This document shows positions 1-7,281 of a DNA stretch of 10,799 nucleotides, one piece after another. The notes under the pieces were generated by a model. The model ran no database searches and had not been told where the DNA came from. It worked only from the letters and a program-made list of their open reading frames with translations. Every line of letters begins with the position of its first letter. The first letter of the stretch is position 1. The position numbers and the translations under genes were made by a program. The stretch is taken from positions 1 through 10,799 of the forward strand of contig CAZIYW010000149.1 of the NCBI GenBank assembly GCA_964543525.1, read 5' to 3'. This DNA is from CBDVBE01 sp964543525. Its GTDB lineage: Bacteria; Fibrobacterota; Chitinivibrionia; Chitinivibrionales; JANQEN01.

Positions 1-56
1 GACAACGATTGTTCTTGATATCGATACCATGGTATTGAACAATGATGATGCGAAAG
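1..56 (+). mobile_element. Remnant of a DDE transposase gene (possibly IS1380-like)
   Basis: Frame 2 is open from the window edge and reads TTIVLDIDTMVLNNDDAK. This resembles the segment around the first catalytic Asp of one group of IS1380-like DDE transposases, which from memory reads like LDxDTMVxDNDDAxKREG. The match stops at about position 55. The frame then runs through unrelated sequence antisense-free of any transposase pattern to a TAA at 107-109. The adjacent DUF1016 homology starts at about 54 in frame 3, so this is a recombination junction. The family assignment rests on about 18 residues and is tentative; the rest of the element, if present, lies to the left of the window. Confidence 0.4.
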
Positions 57-740
57 TTCTATACAGAGATGTGCCGGGTAGAAAACTGGAGCTTTCGAAC
101 GTTACGTAAAAAGGTCGATGGGATGTTATATGAACGTACGGCCCTGTCAAAAAAGCCGGAAAGGATGATTGAGAAAGAGCTGCAAACGCTTTCGAAGCAT
201 GATACAGTAACTCACGATCTTGTTTTCCGTGATCCTTATTTTCTGGATTTCATTGAACTGTCGGATATATATTCTAAAAAAGATTTAGAGACTGCGATTA
301 TTCATGAAATGGAGTCATTCATCCTTGAACTGGGGGCGGGGTTCTCATTCATATCTCGACAGAAAAGAATTACAATCGATAAAAGAGATTATTACATTGA
401 TCTTCTTTTCTATAACCGGTATCTGAAGCGTCTGGTTGCTATTGACCTGAAAATCGGTGAATTTAAAGCTGAATACAAAGGTCAGATGCAGTTGTACCTG
501 CGTTGGCTTGAAAAGTATGAAATGCAGAAAGATGAAAACAATCCTATAGGGCTTATTCTCTGCGCGGGAAAATCAGATGAGCATGTAGAACTCTTGAAAC
601 TCTCTAAAACCGGCATCCGTGTGGCGTCCTATATGACCAAACTACCTTCAAGGAAGGAATTGAAACAAACGTTACACCGTGCTATCCAGAAAGCAAGGGC
701 ATCTCTTCAATCGAGACTGACTGAGAAGAGTGGGGAGTAA
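42..740 (+). CDS. DUF1016 (YhcG-like) PDDEXK nuclease, N-terminally truncated
   Basis: This encodes the C-terminal half of a DUF1016/YhcG-type protein, a family with a PD-(D/E)xK nuclease domain often found near restriction-modification loci or as orphan accessory genes. Residues 5-50 match the linker before the nuclease (KFYTEMCRVE...LYERTALSKKPE). Residues 85-200 hold the nuclease fold: ILELGAGF, YIDLLFY with Asp120, AIDLKIGEFK with Asp135 and Lys137, and Gln148 in KGQMQLYL. The second acidic position is Asp where most relatives have Glu (ELK). At 232 residues it lacks the N-terminal DUF1016_N domain; full members are usually about 340-390 residues. The ATG triplet at 42-50 has no Shine-Dalgarno sequence and sits in transposase-derived DNA, so the start is accidental. 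It is probably an unexpressed remnant, although the catalytic domain itself looks complete. Confidence 0.75.
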   Translation: MMMRKFYTEMCRVENWSFRTLRKKVDGMLYERTALSKKPERMIEKELQTLSKHDTVTHDLVFRDPYFLDFIELSDIYSKKDLETAIIHEMESFILELGAGFSFISRQKRITIDKRDYYIDLLFYNRYLKRLVAIDLKIGEFKAEYKGQMQLYLRWLEKYEMQKDENNPIGLILCAGKSDEHVELLKLSKTGIRVASYMTKLPSRKELKQTLHRAIQKARASLQSRLTEKSGE

Positions 741-985
741 CATTATAGAAGAACTGTACGTAAAGTAAGCATTAAAAAAACAGATTTGACAGAAATGGTA
801 CCAACGGAAAAAGAGAGCAAGCTTTTATATGCAAAAGGTGCATTTGTGTTTCATGACAGCAGGTGTAAAAGACCCCTCCCGGGGATGTCATTCAATATTA
901 ATATATCAAAGGCTGCAAATACGCTACAACAATTCAGTTCGTATCGCATAGAACTCTTTTAACTCTGGTCGTTGCGGGATTATAA

Positions 986-2083
986 ATGACAAAAAAGAAG
1001 AACAAAACATGCCTGAAAATCACCATTCCCTTTCTGCTGCTTATACCGGTGCTATATGCATATTTAAACAGGCAACTGACACTATTTCCCGGCCCGATTC
1101 CGCAAAACTATTTTGCCTATTCAGACAGCAGTGTGCATGAAGAGAATAACGGCAATTCAATTGTAACGGAATTTACTGTTGATTCTGCCGGTATCTCTTT
1201 TTCCTATACCCTCAGACCGCAATATCAGTATCCATACGCCGGATTCAATATTCAACTCAGAAAAGATAAAGAGTTTTTTGATATGTCCGGGTATGATTAT
1301 TTTGTTATTAAACTGGATCCGGCAAATTCAAAGGCGATACGGATTCTTATCCGTACTTTTCTTGATGGTTTCACAAAGCTCGATGATTTTTTATCCTACC
1401 GGCATATTATCAAGGAGCTTGATGTTGTTCCTGAGAAAAAGGTTTATAAAATTCCCTTGCATGAATTCCAGACAGCCATGTGGTGGTATCAGGAGCACAA
1501 TACCAGCGAATCGGTACTGGGGAAGAGTGATTTATCCAGGGTCATTGATATAGAATTTGAGAGCGGAGAATTAGCACCGGTAAATACGCTGCAATCGTTC
1601 AAGGTTCTTGAAATATCGGTTCAGAGGGATACAACTAAAATCTTCATATTCTCCTTCATCGTAATTGCTATTTATTTCATCATATATTGGCTGAGTGTAC
1701 TGTTTCAAAACAGGAGTACAAAGCCAATTATCATTCCTTATGAAAAACTGCATGTTGAGAGTTATGCTGATGTCGACCTTCGAAAGATTGTTGAGGCTAT
1801 TGCGAAGAGATATAAAGAGCCTGATTTAACTATAGGGAAAATCAATGAGGATACCGGTATCAGCCCGAATAAAATAGCATCACACATTCAAAAGGAATTC
1901 AACTGCAATTTTAAACAGTACCTCAACAGTATCCGGTTGGCGGAGGCTACACGCCTCATCAAAGAGACTGATCGTCAGATTTCCGATATTGCATACCTGG
2001 TAGGATATAAAAATGTAACCCATTTTCACCGGGTGTTTAAACAGATGTATTCCATGTCTCCTAATGAATACCGCAAACAATAA
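986..2083 (+). CDS. Membrane-anchored AraC-family transcriptional regulator
   Basis: This is a 365-residue one-component regulator. A short Lys-rich N-terminus is followed by TM1 (about residues 9-28), a predicted extracytoplasmic domain (about 30-215), TM2 (about 218-240) and a C-terminal AraC/XylS double helix-turn-helix (about 265-365). The HTH carries the expected landmarks: LTIGKINEDTGISPNKIASH, FKQYLNSIRLAEATRLI, ISDIAYLVGYKNVTHFHRVFK and the closing SPNEYRK. The outer domain is beta-rich (FDMSGYDYFVIKL, KVYKIPLHEF) and recalls galactose-binding or jelly-roll domains, which suggests it binds a carbohydrate or glycan; this is inference. The start at 986 follows a weak GCGGGA. The gene ends 4 bp from the convergent minus-strand gene with no terminator hairpin between them. 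Its targets are unknown; the nearby GH5 and LRR genes are candidates. Confidence 0.85.
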   Translation: MTKKKNKTCLKITIPFLLLIPVLYAYLNRQLTLFPGPIPQNYFAYSDSSVHEENNGNSIVTEFTVDSAGISFSYTLRPQYQYPYAGFNIQLRKDKEFFDMSGYDYFVIKLDPANSKAIRILIRTFLDGFTKLDDFLSYRHIIKELDVVPEKKVYKIPLHEFQTAMWWYQEHNTSESVLGKSDLSRVIDIEFESGELAPVNTLQSFKVLEISVQRDTTKIFIFSFIVIAIYFIIYWLSVLFQNRSTKPIIIPYEKLHVESYADVDLRKIVEAIAKRYKEPDLTIGKINEDTGISPNKIASHIQKEFNCNFKQYLNSIRLAEATRLIKETDRQISDIAYLVGYKNVTHFHRVFKQMYSMSPNEYRKQ

Positions 2084-2087
2084 TTTC

Positions 2088-3110
2088 TCAGAATTGCACG
2101 GCCAGACCGAGTTCACTGGTCTTGTTTAAATATGAATAATAGGGATAAACCTTTACACCAGCCTGCTTTTGTGGTGCACCGGCTTCTCTTTCCTTTACTG
2201 CCTTTTTGAGTTTGCTTTGCTGCACAAAAAAAGTGGCGTTGCTGACAAAGTATGAAGAGAAGAGAACAATACAGTTAAGTATTGAAAAACCCTTCATTTT
2301 GGAGCGATCTTCGGTAAGATTACTGAAAATACTGGCTGTAGCCGTTCCAATTGAAGCATGCCATAAACCCCAGCTGGCAATATACAGCCCATAGGATGGC
2401 TTTTCGCCCAGATCTTCCAGCATATCCCGCTGCATTGCCTTGGATATCTGATTAAATGCTCCGGCAAAAACAAACATGCCGGTCTGGGGTGCGGTAGAAA
2501 GAATGGCATCATCCTCCCAGTAATAATAATATGATGAATCATAGGGATCCCAGTCATAATAATGCCAGCATCGTTCCTGGACTATGAACGGCACTATTGC
2601 GCTGTATACCGTACCCATACCGAAGAATATATCCGTTATGGTAAATATCACATCCCCCTTGGTGTATATATCCTTCTTTTTCAGGCATTCCCCGTTAACC
2701 AGAAGCTTATTACCGGTACATTCAACTTGTTGCTGCACGTAGGGTGTGGTATACAGAGGTACACAATCCGCGGTCTTTGGATCACACCGGGTACCTTCCG
2801 GACAGGGAGGGTTGCACAAGCTGACGCATTCACCATCGATACAGGTATATCCTGCTCTGCAGGGCGGCACACATGTATGCGCTCCTTCCTCCTCTGAGGA
2901 AATTATAGTCACTCTATCATCATCTGTCATTATCGTTACTGTATCGGGAGGAGGTGCCGGGGGAGCAGTGGCATCGGCTTCGGCGACAGAGGTGGTTGGT
3001 TCGGAATCCCAACCGATATCCTGTTTGTCTGAATCGCTGGTATCCTGAGCATAAACCGGGGTCAGGGAGAGTATTATTGCAAATGCAATGAGAAAAAATG
3101 AAAATTTCAT
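2088..3110 (-). CDS. Exported Cys-rich protein with membrane segments, unknown function
   Basis: This 340-residue protein has a clear signal peptide (residues 1-21, cleavage after VYA). An acidic, Pro-rich linker (22-78) leads to a Cys-rich module at 80-116 with spacing C-X3-C-X5-C-X4-C-X3-C-X3-C-X5-C-X6-C. This is two tandem units of the type CxPPCxxGxxCxxGxC, known from secreted proteins of myxobacteria and other bacteria. Two more Cys lie at 131 and 142. The C-terminal half has hydrophobic stretches near 155-176, 240-262 and 275-297, plus a Tyr/Trp/Asp-rich patch (181-200, including a YYYYW run). It ends in a strand-like segment finishing with Phe (GLAVQF), reminiscent of outer-membrane proteins. 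The start is supported by AAAGGA about 10 bp upstream. I do not recognise a function; it is probably an envelope protein, with the Cys module in disulfides outside the cytoplasm. Confidence 0.75.
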   Translation of the reverse strand: MKFSFFLIAFAIILSLTPVYAQDTSDSDKQDIGWDSEPTTSVAEADATAPPAPPPDTVTIMTDDDRVTIISSEEEGAHTCVPPCRAGYTCIDGECVSLCNPPCPEGTRCDPKTADCVPLYTTPYVQQQVECTGNKLLVNGECLKKKDIYTKGDVIFTITDIFFGMGTVYSAIVPFIVQERCWHYYDWDPYDSSYYYYWEDDAILSTAPQTGMFVFAGAFNQISKAMQRDMLEDLGEKPSYGLYIASWGLWHASIGTATASIFSNLTEDRSKMKGFSILNCIVLFSSYFVSNATFFVQQSKLKKAVKEREAGAPQKQAGVKVYPYYSYLNKTSELGLAVQF

Positions 3111-3400
3111 GGCAGCTTAATCCTTTGAAAAAAGGGAGAAATACTTCCCCGGGGTATAGTTAAAATAATTAGGGCATATATTATGCATCAACTTAATCTT
3201 CAATACGTTAAGTGATACATTTAATAGAGGTAAAAAATGTTAATACTTTTATTAAAAATGTAAATTACAAACTGAATGTCTGTAACTTACTTTATTCCAG
3301 AGAGTTATAGAGCTTATCCTTTGTCGATTTCTTTCTGTAAGTTTTTCAGTGAGAAATGTAAACTGCATCGTATGTAGATTTATGTTATATACGGCACTTT

Positions 3401-3406
3401 TATACT
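3401..3406 (+). promoter_or_regulatory. Candidate -10 element for the LRR gene
   Basis: TATACT matches five of six sigma70-type -10 positions and lies 47 bp before the LRR start. No good -35 accompanies it; TTTATG at 3379-3384, with a 16 bp spacer, is weak. The same TATACTT string recurs in the gaps before the phosphoesterase gene (6315) and the small Cys protein (8059). Confidence 0.3.
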
Positions 3407-3436
3407 TTTACAAATAAATCAGTGACAGTTTAGCTT

Positions 3437-3443
3437 GAGGAGG
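3437..3443 (+). promoter_or_regulatory. Strong ribosome-binding site of the LRR gene
   Basis: GAGGAGG lies 10 bp before the ATG at 3454. It is the strongest Shine-Dalgarno match in the window and fixes the LRR start. Confidence 0.8.
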
Positions 3444-3453
3444 CCTTCTAAAA

Positions 3454-4665
3454 ATGCAGCGTTTATCTTCCAATAAAATAGTACCTGGTATTTTGAGTGT
3501 ATTAGTCTCAATTGTCTTAACATATTGCCAGACATATTCGGATGATTCTCTTGCGGTACGGGCTATACTTGATGCGAATGGCTTTTATAATTTGGCAGTA
3601 GAATCCGTTACTTTTACCAAGGAAGATAGAATATCATCGCTCAGTATACGCTCTGTAGAGGTTCAGGTATTACCTCCGGAAATAGGGAAACTTACCCGGC
3701 TGGAAAAACTCGACCTCTACAGTTCTAAAGTGAAGGAATTACCGGCGGAAATAGGGGCCTGTACTTCATTAGTTGACATCAATCTTTACGCAAATGAACT
3801 GACAGAACTTCCTGTATCTATCGGCAATCTCACCAGGCTTAAGAAACTCATGCTCGATGGCAATAAAATAACGGATATTCCTTCAACGATAGGAAATTGC
3901 CATAGTCTTGAGATGTTGAATTTGCGCAGCAACTGTGTTGCTGAGATTCCCGGAGAATTAGCGGATTGTGTTACTTTGAAGGAACTGTATTTAAGCCACA
4001 ATACAATAAGGGAGATTCCTGTGGAGATTGGCAGGCTGTCCAATTTATATTCGCTCTGGCTTGATTACAATACGATTCAGGTGATCCCCGGATCAATTGA
4101 AGAACTGTCGAAACTTTTTATACTGGTTCTTTCGAATAACGAAATAGATGAGCTTCCGGAAGAGATTGGAAACATGCCGGATCTGGGACAGCTTTTTTTA
4201 AGAGCGAATAATCTGACTACACTGCCGGAGGGCATTACCAATCTTACTAATATTTATATCTATAAGGGCTATTATCACTGTTGCCTTAACGGTAACAAGA
4301 TTGATCCGAAAAACCTTACTCCTGAAGTAAAAGCCTGGGCTGACAAGTATGATCCGGACTGGCTCGGCTCACAGGATATTCAGACAGGCAAAACAATTCA
4401 AAATACTGTTTTACCGGGATCAATCACATTGCATTATCGTAGCAGTAACAAGTTGTTATACCTGACGTTACCAGCATCATCTCATGTGAAACTCGATTTG
4501 TTTTCAGGGAACGGAAGACTTATAACTTCGTTGATTAACGGCTGGTGTGCACCGGGTGAATTCACCGTTAGTATGCCACAGATGGATATTGCGGATGGGA
4601 TTTATTTTGTCAAACTCAGTACGGGCAGGTATAATTATAGTAAAAAGATAGTTTTGGTAAAATAA
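3454..4665 (+). CDS. Secreted leucine-rich-repeat protein with T9SS-like C-terminal domain
   Basis: This 403-residue protein has a hydrophobic export signal at about residues 9-25. A Cys at 25 follows VLTY, a poor lipobox. An N-terminal motif (DSLAVRAILDANGF, 31-44) is typical of bacterial LRR surface proteins. Leucine-rich repeats of the LPxxIGxLxxLxxLxLxxNxI type begin at 73, 96, 119, 142, 165, 188, 211, 234 and 257, exactly 23 residues apart, giving eight full units and a final partial one. After a linker (282-320) the C-terminus (about 340-403) looks like a T9SS type A or FlgD-like sorting domain: VKLDLFSGNGRLI, GEFTVSMP, ADGIYFVKLSTG, SKKIVLVK. It is probably exported and anchored or released at the cell surface, where LRRs usually bind protein or glycan ligands; the ligand is unknown. 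It lies 56 bp upstream of the GH5 gene in the same direction. Confidence 0.88.
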   Translation: MQRLSSNKIVPGILSVLVSIVLTYCQTYSDDSLAVRAILDANGFYNLAVESVTFTKEDRISSLSIRSVEVQVLPPEIGKLTRLEKLDLYSSKVKELPAEIGACTSLVDINLYANELTELPVSIGNLTRLKKLMLDGNKITDIPSTIGNCHSLEMLNLRSNCVAEIPGELADCVTLKELYLSHNTIREIPVEIGRLSNLYSLWLDYNTIQVIPGSIEELSKLFILVLSNNEIDELPEEIGNMPDLGQLFLRANNLTTLPEGITNLTNIYIYKGYYHCCLNGNKIDPKNLTPEVKAWADKYDPDWLGSQDIQTGKTIQNTVLPGSITLHYRSSNKLLYLTLPASSHVKLDLFSGNGRLITSLINGWCAPGEFTVSMPQMDIADGIYFVKLSTGRYNYSKKIVLVK

Positions 4666-4689
4666 GAAATTTCTCAAACATTTTATTTA

Positions 4690-4718
4690 ACGGAATTTCG
4701 CCTGCGCAGGAATGACGA
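4690..4718. repeat. REP-like palindromic intergenic element
   Basis: The core CCTGCGCAGG (4701-4710) is a perfect 10 bp palindrome inside GCCTGCGCAGGAATGACG. This closely resembles a family of dispersed palindromic elements of the form GGAATxxCxGCCTGCGCAGGAATGACG that occurs in many copies in various bacterial genomes (recognised from memory). Its right half contains the AGGAAT that serves as the ribosome-binding site of the GH5 gene starting at 4722. Only one copy is visible in this window, so its repetitive nature is inferred. Confidence 0.5.
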
Positions 4719-4721
4719 ATC

Positions 4722-6248
4722 ATGAAGTATACTCAGTTTTCAATATGGCTATGTCTTATTTCTTTTTCAATATTTCCCTTTCTACGCCGCGAGGGCAGTA
4801 TAATCGTTGATGAATCGGGCAATGAGGTTGTGTTTAAGGGATTCGGCCTGGGCGGCTGGCTGGTGCGTGAAGGGTATATGCTTCAGATTGAGTCGGGCAC
4901 TATCGACTGGCCGTTAGCTCATTCTGAGATTGAGGATGCCATTACCCGGTTAATCGGCAGGGAGGATACGGATGAATTTTTCAGGCGATATGAAGCTAAT
5001 TTTATAACTGAAGCTGATATCGCCCAAATCGCAGCCTGGGGATGTAATTCAATCCGGTTACCAATAAACGCAAAGAGGCTTCAGCCGCGGAAGGGCCAGC
5101 CGGATAATCCACCTTATGTTTATACCCCGGAGGGATATGGCCTTATTGACAGCTGTATTAACTGGTGTGAAAAGTACGGTGTCCGGGTAATACTCGACAT
5201 GCACTGCTCGCCCGGTGGTCAGACTGATGATCACATAGCCGATCCGGTTGTAAAGGGAGAGGCCGGTTTATGGAAATATTCCGATAAATACTGGCCGATG
5301 GCTGTTGAATTATGGCAGAAAATCGCTGAACGGTACAAGGATAGTGAAATTGTAGCAGGATATGATATCCTTAACGAGCCCGGTCTGGAGGATTACACTC
5401 TGGCAACGATCCTGATGGATTCGGTTCGCCATCTGAGTGAACAGATAGTTACAGCAATCCGTGAAGTAGATACAAACCATATCCTTTTTATTGAGGGGAT
5501 ACACTGGTCGAACACTTTTACCGGTATGACACCGCCCTGGGACAGCAACATGGTCTATACTTTTCACAAATACTGGGATGAGAATAATCAGGCCTCAATT
5601 CAGAAGTATGTTAATCTCAGGGAACAGTATACCGTACCGATTTTCAATGGTGAGACAGGCGAGAATAACACCTTGTGGGCCAAGGGTATGGTTACGCTGC
5701 ATGATTCAAACAATATCGGGTGGAACTGGTGGACTGTAAAGAAGCTTGACAACTACACCCAGCCCTTTGATTGTCCGGTCACCAAAGAGTATCAACAGAT
5801 ACTGGATTACTGGCACAATATTAGCCCCAAACCCGATACGGCGACTGCGAAGAGCGCATTGTTTGAGATCGCGGAGAATTTCAATATCACTGACGGCGCG
5901 TGTGAATTGCTGACTGATGTCCTGACCGCACTGGGGCTGGATACGGTCACCGGGACAATAAAAGGGGTGAAAAAGGTGTCCGGCTGCACCGCTCGGAAGG
6001 TATCGGTACAGTATCTCGGTAACGGGATATTTTCCTGCAGGCTGCTGTGCAATGCATCTTCACCGCTGGTATTTGAGCTCTATGATTGTGGAGGCAGAAG
6101 GTTGTACAGCGCTGAAAAGAGGATTGTCGACAATGAGACCCGTCCAGTATTTCGCACCGGTGGGACAGTCGTTGCGAGCAGGCTGGTAATTATCCGGCTC
6201 ACTGTTGATGGTGTCCCGTATTTTGAAAAGATGGTTTCTCTCCGGTAA
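4722..6248 (+). CDS. Secreted glycoside hydrolase family 5 enzyme (cellulase-like)
   Basis: This 508-residue retaining glycosidase of family GH5 (clan GH-A) is predicted to cut beta-linked glucans or related polysaccharides outside the cell. It has a hydrophobic signal at about residues 5-20, then a (beta/alpha)8 domain to about 365. The acid/base is Glu219 in YDILNEP and the nucleophile is Glu311 in IFNGETGEN. Supporting residues are Arg112 (NSIRLP), His161 (LDMHCSPGGQ), His282 and Tyr284 (TFHKYW) and the WNWW strand at 335-338. The early GFGLGGWLVREGYMLQ segment is typical of a widespread bacterial GH5 group, though I cannot name the subfamily or substrate. The C-terminus (about 425-508) looks like a diverged T9SS-type sorting domain (PLVFELYDCGGRRLYS...VSLR). 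The start is supported by AGGAAT 8 bp upstream. It follows the LRR gene by 56 bp and may share its transcript. Confidence 0.9.
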   Translation: MKYTQFSIWLCLISFSIFPFLRREGSIIVDESGNEVVFKGFGLGGWLVREGYMLQIESGTIDWPLAHSEIEDAITRLIGREDTDEFFRRYEANFITEADIAQIAAWGCNSIRLPINAKRLQPRKGQPDNPPYVYTPEGYGLIDSCINWCEKYGVRVILDMHCSPGGQTDDHIADPVVKGEAGLWKYSDKYWPMAVELWQKIAERYKDSEIVAGYDILNEPGLEDYTLATILMDSVRHLSEQIVTAIREVDTNHILFIEGIHWSNTFTGMTPPWDSNMVYTFHKYWDENNQASIQKYVNLREQYTVPIFNGETGENNTLWAKGMVTLHDSNNIGWNWWTVKKLDNYTQPFDCPVTKEYQQILDYWHNISPKPDTATAKSALFEIAENFNITDGACELLTDVLTALGLDTVTGTIKGVKKVSGCTARKVSVQYLGNGIFSCRLLCNASSPLVFELYDCGGRRLYSAEKRIVDNETRPVFRTGGTVVASRLVIIRLTVDGVPYFEKMVSLR

Positions 6249-6291
6249 AATTCAGATTTTTGGTTTGCCGCCGTACTATCGCATTTCTCAA

Positions 6292-6320
6292 TTGCTCTCT
6301 TATTTTTTTCATTGTATACT
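6292..6320 (+). promoter_or_regulatory. Candidate promoter for the phosphoesterase gene
   Basis: TTGCTC (6292-6297) and TATACT (6315-6320) are separated by the optimal 17 bp. The -10 matches five of six consensus positions but the -35 only three of six. It lies 44 bp after the GH5 stop, so the phosphoesterase and beta-barrel genes could be transcribed separately from GH5. Confidence 0.35.
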
Positions 6321-6381
6321 TAAATCCGAAACAGATTTCTGCAAAAGTGAAGGAACTGCTCGTAATCTCATTATAGAGGGC

Positions 6382-7281
6382 ATGTATCGAAACGAAATCA
6401 GGGACTTTCCCGTTAGGGTTGTTGTGGTTAAATCGCTGAAAATTACGTCATTGCTCATTCTCCTGGCAAGCGCGGTTCTGATACGCCACATGAGCTGCTC
6501 GGATATACGCACTGTCGAGTCCGATGAAGACTGGTCATTTGTGCTATTCGGTGATGTCCGTCAGGGATTCGGCGTATACGGCAAGCTCTGTTTGTTCATG
6601 AGTGGTTTAAAACCAACACCGTCATTTTCAATCTGCCTCGGTGATATTATGGGTACTGCCGGGAATGAGATTGAATGGGTGAATTTCTGGCATCATTCCA
6701 AACCGGTTACCGATATTATGCCCATGTACATGGTGCGGGGTAATCACGAGGGCAATGATGAAGCATGCAACAGAATTTACAAAGAGCAGAACAATATGGT
6801 GAGTGACACCTTTTATTTTACCTTCACTCATGCCAATGCGTTTTTTATTATCCTTGATACGTATATCAGGAATGAGGAAAACAAAATCGGTACGGAGCAG
6901 TTTGCCTGGCTTATACAACAACTGGACAGTGCTTCACAGGATACCCTGATCGACCATATCTTTATTTCGATGCACCATCCGGTATTTCCCCGGGGTAAGT
7001 ACCAGGACTGTCCAATGAAAAATGGTAATGCAGTACATTCACTTTTTTTACAGCATCCAAAAATAAGGTGTGTTTTTGTATCGCATGACCATTTATACAA
7101 TAAATTCACAAAAGACGGTATACTGTATATAACTTCAGGCGGAGCCGGTGCGCCGCTGTACCACGGGTATGGCGGTGATTTTTACCATTTTCTTAAAATC
7201 TCCATGTACACGGAGACCGGCAGAATTCATGTTAAAACCATTGGTATATTTAATAAAGTACTTGAGGAATTCTATTTATAG
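6382..7281 (+). CDS. Exported calcineurin-like metallophosphoesterase
   Basis: This is a metallophosphoesterase of the calcineurin/purple-acid-phosphatase-like superfamily. Numbered from the ATG at 6382 (299 residues), the metal-binding motifs appear in order: GDVR (Asp58), GDIM (Asp88), GNHE (Asn121, His122), MHHP (His198 or His199) and SHDH (His235, His237). Motif I has Arg60 where many relatives have His (D-x-H); this variant occurs in the superfamily. A hydrophobic segment at about 21-35 is a signal peptide or anchor, so it probably acts in the envelope or periplasm on a phosphoester that cannot be named. The start is uncertain. At 6382 an AGAGGG lies only 1 bp upstream; GTG at 6424 with AGGG 5 bp upstream gives a more typical signal peptide. 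The frame is open from 6205 inside GH5, but that start adds an implausible N-terminus. The 3' end overlaps the next gene by about 53 bp. Confidence 0.8.
   Translation: MYRNEIRDFPVRVVVVKSLKITSLLILLASAVLIRHMSCSDIRTVESDEDWSFVLFGDVRQGFGVYGKLCLFMSGLKPTPSFSICLGDIMGTAGNEIEWVNFWHHSKPVTDIMPMYMVRGNHEGNDEACNRIYKEQNNMVSDTFYFTFTHANAFFIILDTYIRNEENKIGTEQFAWLIQQLDSASQDTLIDHIFISMHHPVFPRGKYQDCPMKNGNAVHSLFLQHPKIRCVFVSHDHLYNKFTKDGILYITSGGAGAPLYHGYGGDFYHFLKISMYTETGRIHVKTIGIFNKVLEEFYL

Larger units (their letters stand above)
3111..3453. other. AT-rich divergent intergenic region
   Basis: These 343 bp separate the divergent Cys-rich (minus) and LRR (plus) genes, and no gene is visible in them. Contents are an RBS-like AAAGGA for the minus gene (complement of 3121-3127), a CCCCGGGG palindrome at 3147-3154 in the minus-gene leader, a small inverted repeat GCATA-TAT-TATGC at 3174-3186, an ACATTT/AAATGT inverted repeat near 3216-3239, and a TATACT hexamer at 3401-3406. 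No riboswitch, terminator or small RNA pattern is evident. Promoters for both neighbours are expected here. Confidence 0.6.

Noticed and set aside
786..830. TTGACA at 786-791 as a promoter for the AraC gene
   Set aside because: At 16-18 bp spacing there is no -10 resemblance, and the TATAT at 826-830 is too far away. It is also about 195 bp from the start codon.
866..890. CCCCTCCCGGGG hairpin as a terminator after the nuclease remnant
   Set aside because: The stem is only about 4 bp plus a bulged GAC/GTC pair, and no T-run follows.
741..961. Open frame of about 73 codons after the DUF1016 stop, with an internal ATG at 795
   Set aside because: It has no Shine-Dalgarno sequence, no recognisable protein pattern and AT-rich codons; an open run of this length is not rare by chance. 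I see nothing else definite in 741-985.
6205..6381. Upstream extension of the phosphoesterase to ATG 6205
   Set aside because: It would overlap the GH5 C-terminal domain by 44 bp and add about 59 residues without any family-like or signal sequence.
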